From CAYWBI01 sp964456445 (GTDB taxonomy: Bacteria; Calditrichota; Calditrichia; Calditrichales; J004), in contig CAYWBI010000148.1 in the NCBI GenBank assembly GCA_964456445.1, positions 1 to 9,808 on the forward strand: a stretch of 9,808 bases of DNA, written 5' to 3'. Under the pieces are notes generated by a model. It did not search any database. It saw only the letters and a list, made by a program, of their open reading frames with translations, and was not told where the DNA came from. Position 1 is the stretch's first letter. Every line of letters starts with the position of its first letter. Shown piece after piece: positions 4,388 through 9,808 of this stretch. Made by a program: the position numbers and the translations under genes.

Positions 4388-7054
4388 ATGATTAATTTAT
4401 TGATTTCATTTCGCAACGCCGGTTTTCTTTTCATTTTCGTTTTTGCTTTCATTGCAAATTTAGCCATAGCCGGCACAACCGGAAAAATAACCGGAATCAT
4501 TATGGATAAAGCAACCCATGAACCTTTGGCGGGAGCCAACATCCAAATCGTAGGCAGCTCTCTTGGAGCGGCCAGTGACGCGGATGGTTATTATGTTATT
4601 GTGAATGTACCGGTTGGAATGCATGTTTTAACGGCTTCCATGCTTGGCTATCGGAGCATTCGAAAGAAAGACGTAAATGTTGCAAGCGATTTTACAACAA
4701 CCGTAAATTTTGGACTAAAGCCAAAGGTTTTGGAATCGGATGAAACCATTGAGGTGGTAGCTCAAAAACCGATGATTCGCCGGGATCAGACGGCCAGTGT
4801 TGTGGCTTATGCCGGAGATGAGATACGAAAAATGCCTTTAGAAACTTATCGGGATGTATTAAAATTACAAGCCGGTGTAACCACCGGGTCCGATGGCGCC
4901 TTGCATATCCGAGGGGGAAGATCAAGTGAAATTACCTATGTGGTGGATGGGGTCTCCGTAATGGATGACTATTCCGGTTTGCCATCCGTTGCGGTGGAAA
5001 ATAATGCCATTCAGGAAATTTCATTGGTGAGCGGGGCCTTTAATGCCGAATACGGCAATGCCATGTCCGGTGTGGTAAATATCATTACCCGTGAAGGCGG
5101 CGCCAAATGGGATTTTTCCGGCTCAGCCTATAGTGGAGATTATGTAAGTTCCCATCCGACTATTTTTTATAATATTGATTATCGTAACCTACTGGCAACC
5201 TACAACCTGGATGTAAGCGCCGGCGGGCCGTTACCGTTGGATTTTCGCCTTTTTAATTCAGCTCGATATTTTTATAATGATGGCTGGCTTTATGGCCGAC
5301 GTGATTTTATTCCGTCCGATTCCACAAATCTAAACAGTGAAAATTCGAATGATTGGTTTATAAAGCAGAACGGTGATAGCGCCGCTGTGCCAATGAATGA
5401 TATGAAACGCATCAGCTGGACGACTAAACTTTCCCGTCAAATTGGAAGTGCAAGAATTTCATATAAATTGCTTTGGAATCGGGCGGATTACCGTGATTAT
5501 TTACATCTGTTTAAGTTTACGCCGGATGGTAATTATAACCAGTATCAGGAAGGATTGGTGCATACCTTAAGGCTGGATTACAGTTTGGGTAAGCGTATTT
5601 TTGGAGATATAAACCTGGGCTGGCGCAGAAATAAATATCGCTATTCGGTTTTTAAAAATCCGCTGGACCCGGGCTATGTTCATCCCAATCGGCTCAATAT
5701 TCCCGGGTATCGGTTCTATACCGGCGGCACCGGTATGTATTATCTTAAACGCCGGTCCGAATCACTTAGTTTTAATGGCAGCCTAAGCTGGCAGGTAAAC
5801 CATGTACATCTGCTTAAAAGCGGCTTTGATCTGGAACAACATCGTTTGCATTTACGGGAGTTTTATGTTCGGGCCGCGCGGGATGAAAATGGAATAGAAA
5901 TAAGACCCTTTATGCCGGAAGTTCCCCCGACAACGGATTTAGGAAGCAATGTTTATGACAAACGGCCGTTTCAATTTTCGGCTTATTTGCAGGATAAAGT
6001 TGAGCTAAATTCGGTGGTAATCAATGCCGGTCTGCGCTTTGATTATTTTAATCCCAACACCGACTATCCCGTTAATCCGGGTAACCCGCGCAATGGGCCG
6101 AAAAATACCGTCCCGCCCAATTTAAAATTAAGTCCGCGGCTGGGTATTGCTTACCCGCTCACGGCAACGGGTATCCTCAGCTTTTCTTTCGGCCAGTTTT
6201 TTCAAATGCCGCAATTCCGATATCTGTATAGCAATCCAGGTTATAAAGTGGCGCCCGGCGCCCTGCGAACAACGATGGGCAACGCTCTGTTAAAACCGCA
6301 GCAAACCACGATTTATGAATTGGGGCTGCAACAGCAATTCTCTTCGGATATGGCAGCAAATTTTACACTTTATGTAAAAGATATACGCAATTTGATTGGT
6401 CAGCAATTTTTTCGTCTGGATAATGATGTGAGCAGTAAATATGTGCGTTATACCAATCGGGATTATGGGCGTGTTAATGGAGTGTCCGTCTTTTTGGAAA
6501 AACGTTTTACGGGCTTTTGGGGTGCTACGCTTAATTATACCTATCAGCTGGCACGGGGTAATGCATCCGATCCCAATGCATTGTTTTTTGATCTATTGGC
6601 CAATCCTCCCCGGGAATCATCTAAAAAAATTGTTTATTTAAACTGGGATCAACGCCACACGTTAAACGGAACCTTTACAGTTGGCAAGCCGGGAAGATGG
6701 AATGTTAGTTTGATTGGCTCTTTCGGCAGCGGCCTACCTTATACACCTTCATTGCAGAATCAACGTACCGCTTTTGAAAATTCCGGACGCAAACCGTCTA
6801 CCATCAATTTTGATTTACGGGCTTCTTATGATTTTCTCCTTTGGGGACGAAAACTTTCATTTTATACTTTGGTGTATAATTTATTCGACCGTTTGAATGA
6901 AAATATTGTATTTGAAGATACCGGGCGGGCAGGATATACTTTGCAGGGACAGTTTGTGGGCAATACAGGGCTTTATTCCCGGGATGAATATTTTAAGCGA
7001 CCGGATTATTATTCCGCGCCCAGACGCGTGGTAATTGGTGTTCAATTGCAGTAG
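4388..7054 (+). CDS. TonB-dependent outer-membrane receptor with carboxypeptidase-regulatory-like domain
   Basis: This is an 888-residue outer-membrane transporter expected to import a ligand with energy from TonB-ExbB-ExbD. Residues 1-28 are a signal peptide (hydrophobic 11-27, ending LAIAG). Residues about 33-112 are a CarboxypepD_reg-like beta-sandwich (GKITGIIMDKATHEPLAGAN, DADGYYVIVNVP, GYRSI), the N-terminal extension usual in SusC-type and related FCB receptors. ETIEVVA at 119-125 may be the TonB box. The plug spans about 130-238, with LHIRGGRSSEITYVVDGVSV and EYGNAMSGVVNIITREGG. The rest is a 22-strand-type barrel rich in aromatic alternating strands, ending RRVVIGVQLQ. The length fits simpler receptors of this group rather than the 1000-residue SusC. 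The ATG at 4388 has only a weak AGG 14 nt upstream. It is first in a probable operon with the large secreted protein 55 bp downstream. The substrate cannot be told from sequence. Confidence 0.92.
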   Translation: MINLLISFRNAGFLFIFVFAFIANLAIAGTTGKITGIIMDKATHEPLAGANIQIVGSSLGAASDADGYYVIVNVPVGMHVLTASMLGYRSIRKKDVNVASDFTTTVNFGLKPKVLESDETIEVVAQKPMIRRDQTASVVAYAGDEIRKMPLETYRDVLKLQAGVTTGSDGALHIRGGRSSEITYVVDGVSVMDDYSGLPSVAVENNAIQEISLVSGAFNAEYGNAMSGVVNIITREGGAKWDFSGSAYSGDYVSSHPTIFYNIDYRNLLATYNLDVSAGGPLPLDFRLFNSARYFYNDGWLYGRRDFIPSDSTNLNSENSNDWFIKQNGDSAAVPMNDMKRISWTTKLSRQIGSARISYKLLWNRADYRDYLHLFKFTPDGNYNQYQEGLVHTLRLDYSLGKRIFGDINLGWRRNKYRYSVFKNPLDPGYVHPNRLNIPGYRFYTGGTGMYYLKRRSESLSFNGSLSWQVNHVHLLKSGFDLEQHRLHLREFYVRAARDENGIEIRPFMPEVPPTTDLGSNVYDKRPFQFSAYLQDKVELNSVVINAGLRFDYFNPNTDYPVNPGNPRNGPKNTVPPNLKLSPRLGIAYPLTATGILSFSFGQFFQMPQFRYLYSNPGYKVAPGALRTTMGNALLKPQQTTIYELGLQQQFSSDMAANFTLYVKDIRNLIGQQFFRLDNDVSSKYVRYTNRDYGRVNGVSVFLEKRFTGFWGATLNYTYQLARGNASDPNALFFDLLANPPRESSKKIVYLNWDQRHTLNGTFTVGKPGRWNVSLIGSFGSGLPYTPSLQNQRTAFENSGRKPSTINFDLRASYDFLLWGRKLSFYTLVYNLFDRLNENIVFEDTGRAGYTLQGQFVGNTGLYSRDEYFKRPDYYSAPRRVVIGVQLQ

Positions 7055-7109
7055 AAATCAGAAAACAGATAAATAATATGCTTCACTATGTTCAAAGAGA
7101 TAATGCGAA

Positions 7110-9808
7110 ATGAAACTAAAAATGCACGTAATTTTATTTTGGATTTTGTTAGTTTTTAACCTGTCGCTCCAGGCACAGGAAAAAAATGCCGGAAAGTTCT
7201 TTGATAAATATCCGTCTTTTCTTTCTAAGAACAGTGGTCAGCAAGACAGGCGTCAGGGCATCCATAGCGGAAACCTGATTCGTACCCTGTTCTATAATTA
7301 CGGAAGCATTGGTTTTCCATATACCACCCCGGCGGTGGAATGGCCCAAAGGAAGCAACCATAATTATATTTTTGAATTTGGCGTAATTGCCGCCGCCGAG
7401 GTAAAGGATGTGTATGGCAATACCATTCATATTGTTGATGATGGTATAATCGGTGGAATTGCCGGTGAGGGCGGTGATATTTCACCTTCCGGGAAGGTGT
7501 GGGGATGGCAGCCCTTGCCGGGATATGCTGCGGAAGGTCAAAACGGTATTGCCATGAGCGACAAGCCTCAAACCTGGCCCGACTCCTGGCCCAATCGTTC
7601 ATCGGATTGGAACGCGAAATGGATTGGCGAATATGGCAAGGGTCTGGCCATTGCCGATCAGGAAAGTTATTTTGTTATGGATGACCGGGATAATAAGGAA
7701 TTTGCTTATTTTCCGAATTCGAAAGATTCGACACGTGGCGGTTTGGGGTTAAAGGTTGAAGTCCGTGGTTATCAATGGTCGCAAACCCTGGCCGAGGATT
7801 GTATTATCTGGGTTTACGAAATAACAAATGAGGGCGATAAGGATTTGGACAAGGTTGTATTCGGTATGTATGGCGATGCCGATGTGGGCGGCGCCGAAGA
7901 CTGGAACGACGATGATTCCTATTTTGATATCAACCGTGATATGGTTTACCAATGGGATAATGATAATCGCGGAATTTGGGGCGGCAGCGTGGGGTATTTC
8001 GGTTTTAAATACCTGGAAAGTCCCGGCAACCCCTTTGATGGTATCGACAATGATGGCGACGGATTAATTGATGAACGCCGGGATGATGGCATTGATAATG
8101 ATGGTGACTGGAATCCGGACCGGGATGATGTGGGAAAAGATGGATTGCCCGATACCGGAGATGAGGGTGAGGGCGATGGCGTTCCGACACATGGCGAGCC
8201 CAATTTTGATGAAACCGATATTGATGAGTCCGATCAAATTGGACTGACCAGCTTTAATTCATTTGTTTGGCCCAGTGTGCGTGTTTCCGATGACGAAGAA
8301 ATGTGGCGCCGTCTTATTCCGGGTAATTTCCCCCAACCGGCGCAAAATGTGGATATCGTGTTTTTATACGGCTCCGGTTATTTCCCGCTTAAGGCCGGGC
8401 AAACCCAGCGGTTTTCCATTGCCATGCTGCTGGGTGAAGATCAACATGATCTTTTTCGCAACGCCGATGTCGTTCAAAAAATTTATAATTCCAACTATCA
8501 TTTTGCCAAGGCACCGGATAAACCAACGGTTTCGGCCGTGCCTGGTGACGGAAAAGTCACTTTATATTGGGATACCAAGGCCGAGCTTTCATATGATCCC
8601 ATATCCGGCGATGATTTTGAAGGTTATCGAATTTACCGCGCGACCGATCCGGGTTTTAACGAGGCGCGTACCATTACCGACGGACAAGGCAATAAAACAC
8701 TTTATGCGCCCATCGCACAGTTTGATAAAAAGGATGGTATTAAAGGATTTCAACCGATTGATTTTAACGGCGTAAAATATTATTTGGGTGATGACAGCGG
8801 TTTAAAACACAGCTGGACGGATAACACGGTTGTAAATGGACAAACTTACTATTATGCCGTGGTGTCTTATGACCGAGGCGATACTCTGGCCCTTATTCCG
8901 CCGACCGAGTGTACCAAGGTGATCGATATTGATGAAGCCGGTAACCTGAAAACAGATATTAATACCGTAATCGTTGTTCCTGCCACCCATCCTACAAACT
9001 ATCAGCCGCCCTCTGTTTCCGGTATGGTGGAGCGTGTGGCAGGTGTGGGAACGGGTCGTGTTGATCCGCAGATTATCGATCCCGCTCTTATAAAAAATGA
9101 CGCCCGTTACGAGGTGGGTTTTAGTGATAGCCTTACAACAGCGCTGGCCTATCAGGTGCGTGAAATTGATGGCACCCGGAAAGTGATAAAAATAAAAAAA
9201 TCAACGCTGTTTAACGGAGAAGAAGCCAATCCGGTTTTTGACGGTATAAAACTGATTGTAACGGATGATTCCTTGCGCTATGACCCGCAAAATACCGGTT
9301 GGAAAAACGGTGTTTCCAATTATACTTTTGATGCGGGATTGTTCCATAACGGTATGCCCTATCCCGCCGATTATGAAATTCGTTTTGCCGAAAACCGACT
9401 CGATGATGTGTTCGGACTTTCGGTGCCCTTTTATGTTTGGAATGTAACGGAGGATAAGCCGGCTCGTTTCGGCCTGATCGATAATGATAACAGCGGCGCC
9501 TGGTCCTCCGGGGATGATATTGTGTTTTTGATAGGGGAAAGCGGGGTAAAACCATCCTGGAAAGTGGCTTTCCATGCTCCGGCGGATTCTGTTGGGCCTG
9601 TTGCCCCGCAAACGGGCGACATATTCTTTTTTGCCACACGAAAACCATTTGCAAAAGGTGACCGTTTTCAGTTTTCTACCCAAAGTACATCAGTAGCAAA
9701 AACCAGGCCTGTTTCCGTTCTTGATAAAATTGCCGTTGTTCCCAACCCATATGTGGCAACCGATGTTCTGGAACCTGTAAACCGGCAACTAAACGGTCGC
9801 GGGCCGCG
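7110..9808 (+). CDS. Very large secreted protein with Asp-rich segment and fibronectin-III-like domain (3' end outside window)
   Basis: The frame is open for 899 codons from ATG 7110 to the window edge with no stop. A signal peptide covers residues 1-22 (MKLKMHVILFW to SLQAQ). The N-terminal part (about 25-305) has patterns I know from large uncharacterised proteins of KSB1/Calditrichota-type genomes: HSGNLIRTLFYNYGSIG, VWGWQPLPGYA, ADQESYFVMDD, GLKVEVRGYQW and IIWVYEITNEG. Residues 310-375 contain 21 Asp and a repeated GIDNDGD, like calcium-binding thrombospondin-3/dockerin-type loops. Residues about 471-600 are fibronectin-III-like (KPTVSAVPGDGKVTLYWD, FEGYRIYRAT, YYYAVVSYDRGD). The visible end, IAVVPNPYVATD (from 874), typically opens a C-terminal sorting domain, so the mature protein is probably surface-located. 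GAGA about 9 nt upstream may be the ribosome binding site. It follows the TonB receptor by 55 bp with no terminator, which suggests co-transcription and a shared task such as ligand capture; this is inferred. No enzyme motif was recognised. Confidence 0.88.
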   Translation, partial: MKLKMHVILFWILLVFNLSLQAQEKNAGKFFDKYPSFLSKNSGQQDRRQGIHSGNLIRTLFYNYGSIGFPYTTPAVEWPKGSNHNYIFEFGVIAAAEVKDVYGNTIHIVDDGIIGGIAGEGGDISPSGKVWGWQPLPGYAAEGQNGIAMSDKPQTWPDSWPNRSSDWNAKWIGEYGKGLAIADQESYFVMDDRDNKEFAYFPNSKDSTRGGLGLKVEVRGYQWSQTLAEDCIIWVYEITNEGDKDLDKVVFGMYGDADVGGAEDWNDDDSYFDINRDMVYQWDNDNRGIWGGSVGYFGFKYLESPGNPFDGIDNDGDGLIDERRDDGIDNDGDWNPDRDDVGKDGLPDTGDEGEGDGVPTHGEPNFDETDIDESDQIGLTSFNSFVWPSVRVSDDEEMWRRLIPGNFPQPAQNVDIVFLYGSGYFPLKAGQTQRFSIAMLLGEDQHDLFRNADVVQKIYNSNYHFAKAPDKPTVSAVPGDGKVTLYWDTKAELSYDPISGDDFEGYRIYRATDPGFNEARTITDGQGNKTLYAPIAQFDKKDGIKGFQPIDFNGVKYYLGDDSGLKHSWTDNTVVNGQTYYYAVVSYDRGDTLALIPPTECTKVIDIDEAGNLKTDINTVIVVPATHPTNYQPPSVSGMVERVAGVGTGRVDPQIIDPALIKNDARYEVGFSDSLTTALAYQVREIDGTRKVIKIKKSTLFNGEEANPVFDGIKLIVTDDSLRYDPQNTGWKNGVSNYTFDAGLFHNGMPYPADYEIRFAENRLDDVFGLSVPFYVWNVTEDKPARFGLIDNDNSGAWSSGDDIVFLIGESGVKPSWKVAFHAPADSVGPVAPQTGDIFFFATRKPFAKGDRFQFSTQSTSVAKTRPVSVLDKIAVVPNPYVATDVLEPVNRQLNGRGP

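Noticed and set aside
7946..8203. Minus-strand Ser/Pro-rich ORF that could pass for a low-complexity protein
   Set aside because: It is the antisense image of the Asp/Gly-rich repeat coding block and has no start signal.
9201..9683. 160-codon minus-strand ORF and overlapping neighbours
   Set aside because: They are antisense to the continuous large secreted-protein frame and show no domain pattern.

Overview
The window looks like chromosomal DNA from a Gram-negative, outer-membrane-bearing bacterium of the FCB superphylum. Calditrichota, KSB1 and similar lineages fit better than classical Bacteroidota. The grounds are a secreted FG-GAP protein ending in a YPNPFNP-type C-terminal sorting domain, a TonB-dependent receptor with a carboxypeptidase-regulatory-like N-terminus, and a very large secreted protein reaching a VVPNPYVAT segment. 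Conventional sigma70-like promoter hexamers are also visible. This placement is inferred from protein families; no rRNA or marker gene is present.

Left region (1-2240) is a graveyard of mobile DNA, all on the minus strand. It holds a 5'-truncated tyrosine recombinase (1-410), a degenerate IS3-family insertion sequence with about 30-bp imperfect terminal inverted repeats (421-2090), and a 52-codon ORF (2082-2240) that looks like the N-terminus of a GNAT acetyltransferase and ends on a stop codon inside the IS repeat. In the IS, OrfA is intact. OrfB is broken by single-base frameshifts near 1150 and 845, probably another at an A7 run near 1394, and an inferred in-frame deletion. Between OrfA and OrfB lies a 315-bp non-coding segment bounded by a perfect 15-bp inverted repeat and containing a long stem-loop. 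It looks like a small non-autonomous element nested in the IS.

Right region (2301-9808) carries three genes for the cell envelope or exterior. A minus-strand gene (2369-4021) encodes a secreted FG-GAP/VCBS-like repeat protein with a C-terminal sorting domain and is followed by a hairpin terminator. Divergent from it is a plus-strand pair: a TonB-dependent outer-membrane receptor (4388-7054) and, 55 bp downstream, a very large secreted protein with an Asp-rich segment and a fibronectin-III-like domain (7110 to beyond the window end). The pair is probably an operon. No SusD-like lipoprotein is seen between or before them; the second protein occupies that position.

The 366-bp divergent intergenic region contains a 57-bp, almost pure A+T palindrome with 16-bp perfect arms. 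The outer ends of the arms supply the -35 elements of two outward-facing promoters (TTGACA-N17-TAATAT to the left, TTGAAT-N17-TATTTT to the right). The secreted FG-GAP protein and the receptor pair may therefore be co-regulated. I found no rRNA, tRNA or CRISPR array.
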